Part shown: positions 55,977 to 63,745 of the stretch, one piece after another
Numbering within the stretch: position 1 is the stretch's first letter
How the letters are laid out: each line of letters starts with the position of its first letter
DNA from: G963717155 sp963717155
GTDB lineage: Bacteria > Actinomycetota > Thermoleophilia > Gaiellales > JALYLC01
Assembly (NCBI GenBank): GCA_963717155.1
Contig: OY970326.1
Location: 3,720,001 to 3,784,000 of the forward strand
DNA: 64,000 nucleotides
Reading direction: 5' to 3'
Notes under the pieces: generated by a model
The model's database searches: none
Told to the model about the DNA's origin: nothing
The model's input: only the letters and a program-made list of their open reading frames with translations
Made by a program: the position numbers and the translations under genes

Positions 55977-57593
55977 TCAAACCTGGTTGACGAGCACGCC
56001 GGGATTGAGCACGCCGAGCGGGTCGAGCGTGTCCTTCAGCACCCGTAGGACCGTGCCCGAGGTCCGTCCGTGCGATCGTGCGAGCCAGCGCGCGGAGTGC
56101 CGGCCGACGCCGCGACCGGGCGCGAGGCCCGCGCCGTGCTCCAGCAACGCGCCTTGGGCCGCACCCTGGACCGCCCGCCAGCGCTCGATCTCGTCGCCGG
56201 GCGCCACCGGCGCGTAGATGCGCACGCAGATCCGCGCACCATCGACGTCGGGATGCGTGATGCGACAGCCGATCAGACTCGGATGGCCCAGCGCGTCCTC
56301 GACCGCTCCGGCGAGCGCGTCGCGCACGATCGGCAGCGCGCGCCACGTGCATGCGACGTCGAGGCGGTCGGCGAGGTAGCCGACGTCGATCGCCGCATCG
56401 CGGACGTGCGGGCCATCGAACGCGCGCAGCACGCGCAGTCGAGCGGGCTCGACACCGAGGTCGTGCGGCGCCTCCTCCGCACATGCCTCGATCGCAGCCG
56501 CGAGCCGCGCAGCCGCGTCCCCGTGACGCCCTGATGCTCCCAGGATCAGGAGCGCGCCGCCGGTACGAGCGCGGAGTCTCCCACGCGACGACGGACGGCC
56601 GAGTCCCGGCGCCGCGAGCGACATGTCATCCTCGTCCGAGAGCTCGCACAGCTCGGGAGCGAGCCCCTCCTGGGCGAGCCTACGCAGCGCCACGAGCCCC
56701 TGTGCGAGGTCTCTGAAGACCAGCGCGCGCCCGGCCTGCGCCTCGGGCCTCGCGCGACATGCGAGCTCGACCCGGGTCACCACTCCGAGGGCGCCCTCGC
56801 CGCCGGCCGCGGTGGCGAGCAGATCGGGTCCGCCAGACGCCTCCGGCCCGCCACCGGTCTCGATCACGCCGACGGGGGTGGCAAGGTGCGCGCCGCGAAG
56901 CAACGACCCGAGTGCGCCCGTCGCGACCCAGCCACCGACGGTCGACCGCGCGAAGCTCTCGGGCCGGTGCGGGACCTCGAGGCCGAAGCCGCGCAGGGCG
57001 GCGTCGAGCTCGGGACCGGAGATGCCCGGCCCGACGATCACCCGACGGCTGACGGGGTCCACGTCGAGCACCCGTCCGAGCTGTCGGAGGTCGAGCACGG
57101 CGAGCGTCGCGCAGTCGCCGCGGTCGTCGGCGTCGACACCGCCCGAGAGGCTCGTTCCGCCACCTCGCGGGACGAGCGCCACGTCGTGCTCGGCGCAGGC
57201 CGCAACGAGCCCGGCGACGCTCTCGGCATCGTGCGGGCGCAGCACGAGGTCCGGCGTCGCGACGGCATCGCCGCGCCGGCGGCGCACCACGTCGGGATAG
57301 GCGGACCCCGCCGCGAACGCGAGCCGCTGGGCGGAGTCGTCGACGATGTCGGCATACCGCGCCAGGGCGCTCAGCACGGGCGCCTCGACGTGCGCAGGAG
57401 GCGGAATGGCGTTGGCCGGCTGGGCGGAGGCGGCCGGCGCCGGAGGCTCGCCAAGGGCCCGGCGCAGCTCCCGCAGCGTCACCTCGGCGGTGGTCACCGC
57501 GGATGGCGGCGCCTCGCCGAAGCCCCACCAGAGGGTGCCCGCCAGCGCCTCTTTGGGCCCGGCATCGGACATCCCACCTAAGGATAGGGACAT
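55977..57593 (-). CDS. FAD-linked oxidase, alkyldihydroxyacetonephosphate-synthase-like
   Basis: A 538-residue protein of the VAO/PCMH flavoprotein family. Seen: WWGFGEAP near the start, PRGGGTSLSGGVDADDRGDC (FAD pyrophosphate loop), VGPGISGPELDAALRGFGLE, RSTVGGWVATGALGSLLRGA and a C-terminal GVGRHSARW plus LDPLGVLNPGVL. The order matches AGPS-like and glycolate-oxidase-like flavoproteins; no cysteine-rich domain is fused. The substrate is unknown. A second ATG at 57572 follows AGGTGGG and could be the true start. Diverges from the sigma-factor gene. Confidence 0.8.
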   Translation of the reverse strand: MSLSLGGMSDAGPKEALAGTLWWGFGEAPPSAVTTAEVTLRELRRALGEPPAPAASAQPANAIPPPAHVEAPVLSALARYADIVDDSAQRLAFAAGSAYPDVVRRRRGDAVATPDLVLRPHDAESVAGLVAACAEHDVALVPRGGGTSLSGGVDADDRGDCATLAVLDLRQLGRVLDVDPVSRRVIVGPGISGPELDAALRGFGLEVPHRPESFARSTVGGWVATGALGSLLRGAHLATPVGVIETGGGPEASGGPDLLATAAGGEGALGVVTRVELACRARPEAQAGRALVFRDLAQGLVALRRLAQEGLAPELCELSDEDDMSLAAPGLGRPSSRGRLRARTGGALLILGASGRHGDAAARLAAAIEACAEEAPHDLGVEPARLRVLRAFDGPHVRDAAIDVGYLADRLDVACTWRALPIVRDALAGAVEDALGHPSLIGCRITHPDVDGARICVRIYAPVAPGDEIERWRAVQGAAQGALLEHGAGLAPGRGVGRHSARWLARSHGRTSGTVLRVLKDTLDPLGVLNPGVLVNQV

Positions 57594-57600
57594 GCCCGGC

Positions 57601-57627
57601 GGGAATACGTCGCGCCTCGTCGGAGTT
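57601..57627 (+). promoter_or_regulatory. SigR-type autoregulatory promoter
   Basis: GGGAAT at 57601-57606 and GTT at 57625-57627 are separated by exactly 18 bases. GGGAAT-N18-GTT is the known -35/-10 consensus recognised by actinobacterial SigR/SigH, and it sits directly upstream of a SigR-like gene. Transcription would begin near 57634, shortly before a GTG at 57638 and the ATG at 57653, allowing two protein starts. Confidence 0.8.
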
Positions 57628-57652
57628 TAAGTTCCCCGTGTACGGTTCGCTC

Positions 57653-58243
57653 ATGGAAGAGGCTCCGCCGACGGAGGTCGTGCGCGATCTCGCCGAGCGC
57701 GCTCGCGGTCGAGTGCGCTTCGAGGAGGACGTGCTCGCCCTCTCCGATGACGCCTATCGGGTGGCCCGCCGGCTCACCGGCAGCCAGCAGGAGGCCGAGG
57801 ATCTGGTGCAGGAGGCCTACGTGCGGGCGTTCCGTTCCTGGCAGCAGTTCCGCCCCGGGACGAACCTCCGAGCGTGGCTCCTCAGGATCGTGCACAACCT
57901 TGCGGTCGACGCGTCCAGAAAGCGCTCCCGCACGCCGCACACCGAGCCCGTGGAGGAAGGCGACTACTACCTCTACCACCGGCTCGGCGCGGGTACTGCC
58001 CCCGAGGAGTCGGACACCGTGCTCGAGCGCCTGAGTCAGGGCGGCATCGTCTCGGCGCTCGCCTCCCTCCCCCAGCAGTACCGCGACACGGTCGTGCTCG
58101 TCGACCTCGCCGACTTCTCCTACCAGGATGCCGCCGACATCCTGGACGTGCCGATCGGCACGGTCATGTCGCGCCTGCACCGCGGGCGCCGCATGTTGAA
58201 GACATTGCTTGCCCAGTCGCTCGAGCCAGGTGCTGTCACATGA
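57653..58243 (+). CDS. sigR: ECF sigma factor, SigR/SigH type
   Basis: A 196-residue sigma-70 family protein with regions 2 and 4 only. Region 2: ALSDDAYRVARRLTGSQQEAEDLVQEAY, then FRPGTNLRAWLLRIVHNLAV. Region 4: LPQQYRDTVVLVDLADFSY followed by DVPIGTVMSRLHRGRRML. The segment matches SigR of Streptomyces and SigH of Mycobacterium (oxidative-thiol stress). The stop overlaps the anti-sigma ATG (ATGA), and a matching promoter lies upstream, implying positive autoregulation. A GTG at 57638 would add 5 residues. Confidence 0.92.
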   Translation: MEEAPPTEVVRDLAERARGRVRFEEDVLALSDDAYRVARRLTGSQQEAEDLVQEAYVRAFRSWQQFRPGTNLRAWLLRIVHNLAVDASRKRSRTPHTEPVEEGDYYLYHRLGAGTAPEESDTVLERLSQGGIVSALASLPQQYRDTVVLVDLADFSYQDAADILDVPIGTVMSRLHRGRRMLKTLLAQSLEPGAVT

Positions 58244-58503
58244 CGATCGAGAAGACAGCAGTCGATGCCTGTACCGAGGCCGAGCTCGCGCTGCAGAGCT
58301 ACCTCGATGGCGTGCTCTCGACCAGCGAGAAGGCCCGTGTCGAGGCCCACCTCGCCGAGTGCATCGACTGCCGCTGCGCGTACCGCTTCGAGGCCCGCTT
58401 CCGCCAGCACATGAAGCAGTGCTGCCAGGGACCGGGCGACGAGGAGCGCTGTCGCGAAGAGCTCCGCGAGCGCCTCGAGCGCTGCCGCGAACAGGGCAGC
58501 TGA
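58240..58503 (+). CDS. rsrA: Zinc-binding redox anti-sigma factor, RsrA type
   Basis: An 87-residue ZAS-family protein. The zinc motif H37-x3-C41-x2-C44 and the upstream C11 fall at the same numbers as in Streptomyces coelicolor RsrA, and a CC pair at 61-62 matches as well. In RsrA, oxidation forms a disulfide, zinc is released and SigR is freed. The gene overlaps sigR by 4 bases, assuring near-equal synthesis. The agreement of all cysteine positions makes the assignment firm. Confidence 0.93.
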   Translation: MTIEKTAVDACTEAELALQSYLDGVLSTSEKARVEAHLAECIDCRCAYRFEARFRQHMKQCCQGPGDEERCREELRERLERCREQGS

Positions 58504-58509
58504 ACCCGC

Positions 58510-60453
58510 TCAGAGCGCGGCGCGCTCCCGCCAGGCGAGCACGTCGGCGAAACGCTGATCTGCAAGGCGCCCGAACAGCGGGTGCTTGCCGAGCCTGGCC
58601 TTCGACGTCGCAGGGCTCGTGATGCCACACAGGAGCCGAGCCTGCTGGCGTGGCGTCGCCAGCGCCGGCGGATGCGCCGAGACGAGCGTCGCGATCTCCG
58701 ACTCGTCGACACCCGCGGGCAGCGGCTCGACCGGCACGGGGGGAGGCAAGGGCAGCGCGCGGCCGTCGATGCAGAACGAGCAGTGGCCGCATGGCTCCCC
58801 GCGCTGCTCGCCGAAGTAGCCCACGAGGGCATTCGTGCGGCAGCCCTCGAGCGTCGCGAGCGCGAGCGGCATCCCCACCCGCCCGATCTCGGCATCCTCG
58901 CGCGCGGCGAACCGTTCCATCAGATCCGAGACGAGCGCCTCGTGGTCGTCGGGTCGGCGCTCGATGCGGTAGCGGTGGCGCACGTCCGAGGGTCGCAGTT
59001 CGACGTGCCCCTCCGACGCGAGCCAGTCGAGCGCGCTGACGATGCGAACGCGATCCTGGCCGAGGTCGTGAGCGGCGGCCTCGGGATCGAGCGTGAGCCA
59101 GCTGCGTCCCGCAGCCGCATGACCGATGACGTCGCGAAGGAACGCGCCACGCGCATCGCCGAGCGACGCGCAGACCGCCTCGAGGTCGGAGATCGGCTTG
59201 ATGCGATAGCCGGCGTAGAACGGGGTCGCGGCGCGCAGGTAGCCGTCGAGCTCGAGGTAGGTCAGGGCCGTTCGAAGCACGAGGGGACGCACGTCCAGCC
59301 GCGCAGATAGCTCCGACTCGGCGAGGTCGTAGATGTCGTCGGCGGCGAAGACCTCGCGCACGAGCAGTGCGACCCCGTCTCGCGCCGGGGTGTCGCCGTA
59401 GGTGAAGTTCTCGAGCGTCGCGCGATCGTCGGGACACGCGAACATCTCGCACACCGAAGGCTCGCCGTCGCGGCCGGCGCGACCCGTCTCCTGCGCGTAC
59501 GCCTCCAGGCTCTTCGGCTGGGCGTAGTGGTAGACGTAGCGCACATCCGCCTTGTCGATGCCCATCCCGAACGCGATCGTCGCGACGACGATGCCCCGAT
59601 CCAGGGCCTGCCACCACTCCTGCACCTCGGCGCGGAGCTCGGCTGCGAGGCCGGCGTGGTAGGCGCGCGCGGGCAGTCCCGCGTCTTCGAGCAGGGCCGC
59701 TACCCGCTCTGCATCGCGCTGCAGGGTCACGTACACGATCGACGACCCGGCGGGGCGAGCGCCGAGGCGCTCGAGCAGGAGCCGATCGCGAGCCGGAGAC
59801 GCGACGGGTGTCTGCAGCAGCTCGAGGTTCTCGCGGTAGAAGCCCGTGACGACCGCGTCGTCCGGATCGATCCCGAACGCCTCCTCGATGTCGGCCTGCA
59901 CCTGGGGAGTCGCCGTGGCCGTCAGGGCGAGGAGCCGTTTCGCACCGAGCTCGCGTGCGCGCGCGACGACCTTCAGGTAGTCGGGACGGAACGCGTGGCC
60001 CCAGGCCGAGATGCAGTGCGCCTCGTCGACAGCGAAGATCGACAGCTCGACCTGCTCGAGGAGTCGCAGGAAGCGCTCGTTGGCGAAGCGTTCGGGTGCG
60101 ACGTACAGCAGCTTCAGCGCGCCGGCGAGGAGCCGATCCTGTACGTCGCGCGTCTCGGCGAGCCCGAGGGACGAGTCGAGGCGCGCCGCCGGGACGCCGC
60201 GGGCGGTCAGCTGGTCGATCTGATCCTTCATGAGGGCGATCAGCGGCGACACGACGAGACAGGTGCCCTCGAGGACGACCGCGGGCAGCTGGTAGCACAG
60301 GCTCTTGCCGCCGCCGGTCGGGAACACGGCGAGCGCGGAGCGCCCTTCGAGCAGGGCCTCGATGACCCGGCGCTGACCCGGCCGGTAGTCGGCGAGGGCG
60401 AAAATCTCGTGCAGGGCCTCGTCGGCACGTGGTTGCAGCTCGGCGATCGGCAC
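58510..60453 (-). CDS. RecQ-family ATP-dependent DNA helicase
   Basis: A 647-residue superfamily 2 helicase, intact. Motif I VFPTGGGKSLCYQLPAVV near residue 48, DEAH box FAVDEAHCISAWGH, SIVYVTLQRDAERV, motif V FGMGIDKADVRYVYHYAQP and motif VI YAQETGRAGRDG. The zinc cluster is seen as CRTN...CGHCSFC. There is no obvious HRDC domain; the C-terminus instead carries a short helical region (RLLCGITSPATSKARLGKHP). The start is GTG at 60453. Unwinds DNA 3'-5' in recombination repair. Confidence 0.9.
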   Translation of the reverse strand: MPIAELQPRADEALHEIFALADYRPGQRRVIEALLEGRSALAVFPTGGGKSLCYQLPAVVLEGTCLVVSPLIALMKDQIDQLTARGVPAARLDSSLGLAETRDVQDRLLAGALKLLYVAPERFANERFLRLLEQVELSIFAVDEAHCISAWGHAFRPDYLKVVARARELGAKRLLALTATATPQVQADIEEAFGIDPDDAVVTGFYRENLELLQTPVASPARDRLLLERLGARPAGSSIVYVTLQRDAERVAALLEDAGLPARAYHAGLAAELRAEVQEWWQALDRGIVVATIAFGMGIDKADVRYVYHYAQPKSLEAYAQETGRAGRDGEPSVCEMFACPDDRATLENFTYGDTPARDGVALLVREVFAADDIYDLAESELSARLDVRPLVLRTALTYLELDGYLRAATPFYAGYRIKPISDLEAVCASLGDARGAFLRDVIGHAAAGRSWLTLDPEAAAHDLGQDRVRIVSALDWLASEGHVELRPSDVRHRYRIERRPDDHEALVSDLMERFAAREDAEIGRVGMPLALATLEGCRTNALVGYFGEQRGEPCGHCSFCIDGRALPLPPPVPVEPLPAGVDESEIATLVSAHPPALATPRQQARLLCGITSPATSKARLGKHPLFGRLADQRFADVLAWRERAAL

Positions 60454-60517
60454 GGAGCCACCGTAGCGGTGCTTCGTGCACGCGAAGGCGCATCGGTGTG
60501 ACGTAACGGGAACTTCT

Positions 60518-61093
60518 TCAGGTGGTCGCCGCGAGGTCGCCCGGGGTATCCGCATCGCCGGGAGAGCCGAGATCGCTGCAATCCACGTCGACGGGGGCGA
60601 TCCCGAGCGCGCGCGCACCGTCCTCTCCTGCCGTCGGCAGCCTCGACCAGAGCGAGCGGTGGATCGCCACCGGGTGCGCGCGCCCGCTCGCGTAGCGCGC
60701 ACCGACGAGCGGGGCGTCGCCGACGGCGATGCGCGACGCGACGCGTCGCACCGCCTCGGAGCTGAGCCCGGGGCCATCGCCGAGCACCACGACGGCAGCC
60801 TCGCAGTCGCCCGGCAGGGTCGCGAGCCCGGCGACCAGCGATGACGCCATGCCGTCGGCCCAGCCCGGGTGGACCAGCACCCGCGCGCCCGTGAGATCCG
60901 CGCGCTCGCGCACCTCGTCCGCCCCTGAGCCGAGCACCACGACGACCTCGTCGAGACCGGCCGCGAGCATCGCCCGCAGCGGCCGCTCGACGAGAGGCCG
61001 CCCGTCAACCGGGGCGAGCAGCTTGATGCCGCCCCCGGCTGCGCGAAAGCGCGTTCCGGCGCCCGCAGCGAGCACGATGCCGGAGATCCTCAC
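60518..61093 (-). CDS. MobA/MocA-like nucleotidyltransferase
   Basis: A 191-residue NTP-transferase fold starting with GTG at 61093. The nucleotide motif GIVLAAGAGTRFRAAGGG and KLLAPVDGRPLVERPLRAML resemble MocA, which cytidylylates molybdopterin for xanthine-dehydrogenase-type enzymes. AVVVLGDGPGLSSEAV supplies the metal-binding Asp region. Its start overlaps the upstream oxidase stop (GTGA). A xanthine-dehydrogenase-like operon lies about 2 kb away on the same strand, which supports a molybdenum-cofactor role. Confidence 0.78.
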   Translation of the reverse strand: MRISGIVLAAGAGTRFRAAGGGIKLLAPVDGRPLVERPLRAMLAAGLDEVVVVLGSGADEVRERADLTGARVLVHPGWADGMASSLVAGLATLPGDCEAAVVVLGDGPGLSSEAVRRVASRIAVGDAPLVGARYASGRAHPVAIHRSLWSRLPTAGEDGARALGIAPVDVDCSDLGSPGDADTPGDLAATT

Positions 61094-62229
61094 CCGAAGC
61101 GCCCGAACGCGAGCCCGGACCAGTCGAAGCTCCGGACCTCGCCATCGCACAGGAGCTCGGCGGCTCCGAGACCGAGCGCGGGAGCGAGCTTGAAGGCGTG
61201 TCCCGAGCCGCCGGCTGCCACGATCAGGCGATCGTGGCCGGGCACCCGGTCGACGACCGGGTTCTCGTCCGGCGTGAAGTCGTAGAAGCTCGACCACGAC
61301 CCGCGCCAGATGCCGCCCTCCATCGTCGGAAGGCGCCAGACGAGCTCGCGGGCGAACTCGGCGAGCGCCGAGTCGTCGGCACCTCGCTGCCCGACCTGCG
61401 GCGTCACGAGCTCCTCGTCCGGTCGGCTTCCGCGTCCGCCGACGAGGTAGTGCCCGTCGGCGCCGTCGGGGCGCATCCACACGTTGTGGATGTGATCCGA
61501 CACGATCGGCCCCGGGCCGCCGAAGGCGAGCGGCGCGCGGTAGCGTCCGACCTGCCCGCGCCGCAGCGTCAGCGCGATGGCGCCGCCGAGCGGGCGCAGC
61601 AGGTCGTTCGACCAGGCTCCACAGGCCACGATGCAGGCCTCCGTGACGATCGGGTCGCCCGCGGCGAGCTCGAGCCGGTAGCCGGCCCCATCGGGGATGA
61701 TCGCCACAACCTCGCAGCCCAGCCGAACGGTCGCGCCCCGGCGTCTGGCAGCCTCGCCGAGACCTGCGGCCACGTACAGCGGATCGCAGTACCCGACCGT
61801 CGGCTCGTAGCAGCCGATCGCGAGATCGTCGGTGCGCAGGCGCGGCTCGAGATCGCGCAGGGCATCCAGGTCGAGCAGCTCGACCGTGACGCCGCGCTCG
61901 CGCATCCTGCCGTAGGTCTCGCGGACGCGCGCGGCGGCCTCGTCGCCCGCGACGACCACATACCCGCACCCGACGAAGCCCGAGGGAAGACCGGTGCGCT
62001 GCTCCATCTCGGCGAGAAAGGCGCAGCCGTAACGGGCGAGGTCGATGATCGCCGGGTCGTCGTAGTGCTGCCGGAGCATGGCCGCCGAGGCTCCCGATGG
62101 GCCGCCGGCGGGTCCGGCGCGCTCGAGCAGCAGGGGTCGAAGACCGCGCTCGGTCAGGTGGAAGGCGATCGCGCTCCCCGTCGTCCCGGCGCCGATCACG
62201 CAGACGTCATGGCGCTCGCGATCCTGCAC
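61090..62229 (-). CDS. FAD-dependent D-amino-acid-oxidase-like enzyme
   Basis: A 379-residue DAO/glycine oxidase superfamily protein. The FAD motif VCVIGAGTTGSAIAFHLTER is at the N-terminus; RQHYDDPAIIDLARYG, DLEPRLRTDDL and the C-terminal GGSGHAFKLAPALGLGAAEL are typical. The family oxidises secondary or primary amines; the substrate is unknown. A GTG start is used. It overlaps the MocA-like gene by 4 bases and diverges from the DUF4389 gene by 44 bases. Confidence 0.88.
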   Translation of the reverse strand: MQDRERHDVCVIGAGTTGSAIAFHLTERGLRPLLLERAGPAGGPSGASAAMLRQHYDDPAIIDLARYGCAFLAEMEQRTGLPSGFVGCGYVVVAGDEAAARVRETYGRMRERGVTVELLDLDALRDLEPRLRTDDLAIGCYEPTVGYCDPLYVAAGLGEAARRRGATVRLGCEVVAIIPDGAGYRLELAAGDPIVTEACIVACGAWSNDLLRPLGGAIALTLRRGQVGRYRAPLAFGGPGPIVSDHIHNVWMRPDGADGHYLVGGRGSRPDEELVTPQVGQRGADDSALAEFARELVWRLPTMEGGIWRGSWSSFYDFTPDENPVVDRVPGHDRLIVAAGGSGHAFKLAPALGLGAAELLCDGEVRSFDWSGLAFGRFG

Positions 62230-62273
62230 GGGAGGAGCCTATCCGTCCGACCTCGGAGAGTAGTCTGTGCCAC

Positions 62274-62864
62274 ATGCCACATCCGATCCAGGTCGTCGTC
62301 ACTGACGACCTCCGACGCAACCGGCTGACCGTGTTCTTCCGCGGCCTGCTCGTGATCCCGCACCTCATCGTCCTGATCCTGTGGACGATCGCCGCAGAGA
62401 TCGCGATCGTCATCGCCTGGATCATCGCCCTCTTCGCCGGCCGCGTCCCCGACGGCCTGCACAACTTCATCGCGTCGTGGATGCGGTACGCCACGCACGT
62501 CTACGCCTACCTGTTCCTGCTCGCCGATCCCTACCCGGCGTTCTCGGGATCGAGCACCTACCCCATCGACCTCCAGGTCGCGCCCGCAGCGCCACAGAAC
62601 CGGTGGAAGACGTTCTTCCGTGGCATCCTCGCGATCCCCGCGCTGTTCATCGCCAACATCCTCCGCTACCTCGGCATGTTGATCGCATTCCTCGGCTGGT
62701 TCGCGGCCCTCGCCCTCGGCCGCATGCCGAAGGGATTGCGGGACACGGGCGCGTGGACACTGAGAGTCGATCAGCAGACGTACGCGTACCTGTCCATGCT
62801 CACGGATCGCTACCCGCAGTTCGGGCCGACGCCCGAGGAGGACGCCGAGCCCGGCTCGGTCTAG
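62274..62864 (+). CDS. DUF4389 membrane protein
   Basis: A 196-residue protein with four membrane segments in two similar halves: HPIQVVVTDDLRRNRLTVFF then LLVIPHLIVLILWTIAAEIA, and later NRWKTFFRGILAIPALFIAN. Each half includes YATHVYAYLFLLADPYPAF-like or QQTYAYLSMLTDRYPQF blocks, indicating an internal duplication. The DUF4389 function is unknown. It ends in CTAG, where its TAG also serves, on the other strand, as the stop of the facing gene. Confidence 0.8.
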   Translation: MPHPIQVVVTDDLRRNRLTVFFRGLLVIPHLIVLILWTIAAEIAIVIAWIIALFAGRVPDGLHNFIASWMRYATHVYAYLFLLADPYPAFSGSSTYPIDLQVAPAAPQNRWKTFFRGILAIPALFIANILRYLGMLIAFLGWFAALALGRMPKGLRDTGAWTLRVDQQTYAYLSMLTDRYPQFGPTPEEDAEPGSV

Positions 62865-63745
62865 GAGGTCGCGGCGAGCGCGCGCTCGCACAGCGCGGCG
62901 AGCAGCCGACGCTTCCAGCCGGTCTGCTCGAGGCCGTCGAGGCCTCGCAGCGGATCGGACGGATCGAGCGCGCGCGGCTCGTTCGTGACGCCGATCGCGA
63001 CCAGGCGCCGATCGCCTCCGCGCCGAGCGGCAGCGACTCCCACGAGCGCGAACGACCACGCCGCACGCTCTCCGGCGCGCTCGTAGCGCGAGGCGTCGGG
63101 CGGCGCGGGCAGCTGCAGCGACACGATCAGCTCGCCCGGCGCGAGCTGCAGCGCGGTCCGGTCGCGTGTCCGCGGGACGCCCGTAGAGATCGAGCAGCGT
63201 CGACCTCGCGCTCGCCGTCGGGCCCGCGCAGCGCGACCCGCGCCCCGAGGGCGCGCGAGCGGAGCCGCGAGATCGGACGGCGCGACCGAGATGCAGTCGC
63301 CCGGCCTCGAGCCCGTGCTTGCGGTGATCGCCGATCTGCGCGTAACAGGTGTCGCCGCCGTTCAGCCAGCAGGTCAGGTCGGGGTGCCGGTAGTACCAGC
63401 AGCGCACGCGCCTGTGCGAGGTTGCCGCCCACCGTGCCCGACGTTGCGCAGCTGCGGCGATGCCGCCGCGGAGGCCGCCTGGTGCAGCGCGGCGTAGCCG
63501 TCGGCGACCCGCGGGTCGGCCGCGACGGTCGCGAGGGTCGTGCCCGCGCCGATGCGCAGGCCGGCACCGTCGGGCTCGATCCCGGAAGGCAGCAGGCGGC
63601 GCACGTCGACGAGCGTCGCCGGATCGCGCTTGCCGCGTCGCACGAGCGGCACGACGTCGCTGCCGCCCGCGAGCGCGAGCGCATCGCCCGCGGCGAGCAG
63701 GTCGATCGCATCGGCGAGACCGGCAGGCCGGGCATACGCGGTCAC
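62861..63745 (-). CDS. Xanthine-dehydrogenase-type FAD-binding subunit, frameshifted
   Basis: About 290 residues: TAYARPAGLADAIDLLAAGD, ALALAGGSDVVPLVRRG (FAD loop) and RNVGTVGGNLAQA, then a cysteine-bearing insert CWYYRHPDLTCWLNGGDTC followed by GDCISVAPSDL, and a C-terminal domain ending ALCERALAATS. The insert contains four cysteines, as in 4-hydroxybenzoyl-CoA reductase beta subunits that hold an extra [4Fe-4S] cluster. Shifts near 63180, 63280, 63408 and 63440. The GTG start overlaps the upstream gene stop (GTGA). Confidence 0.82.
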
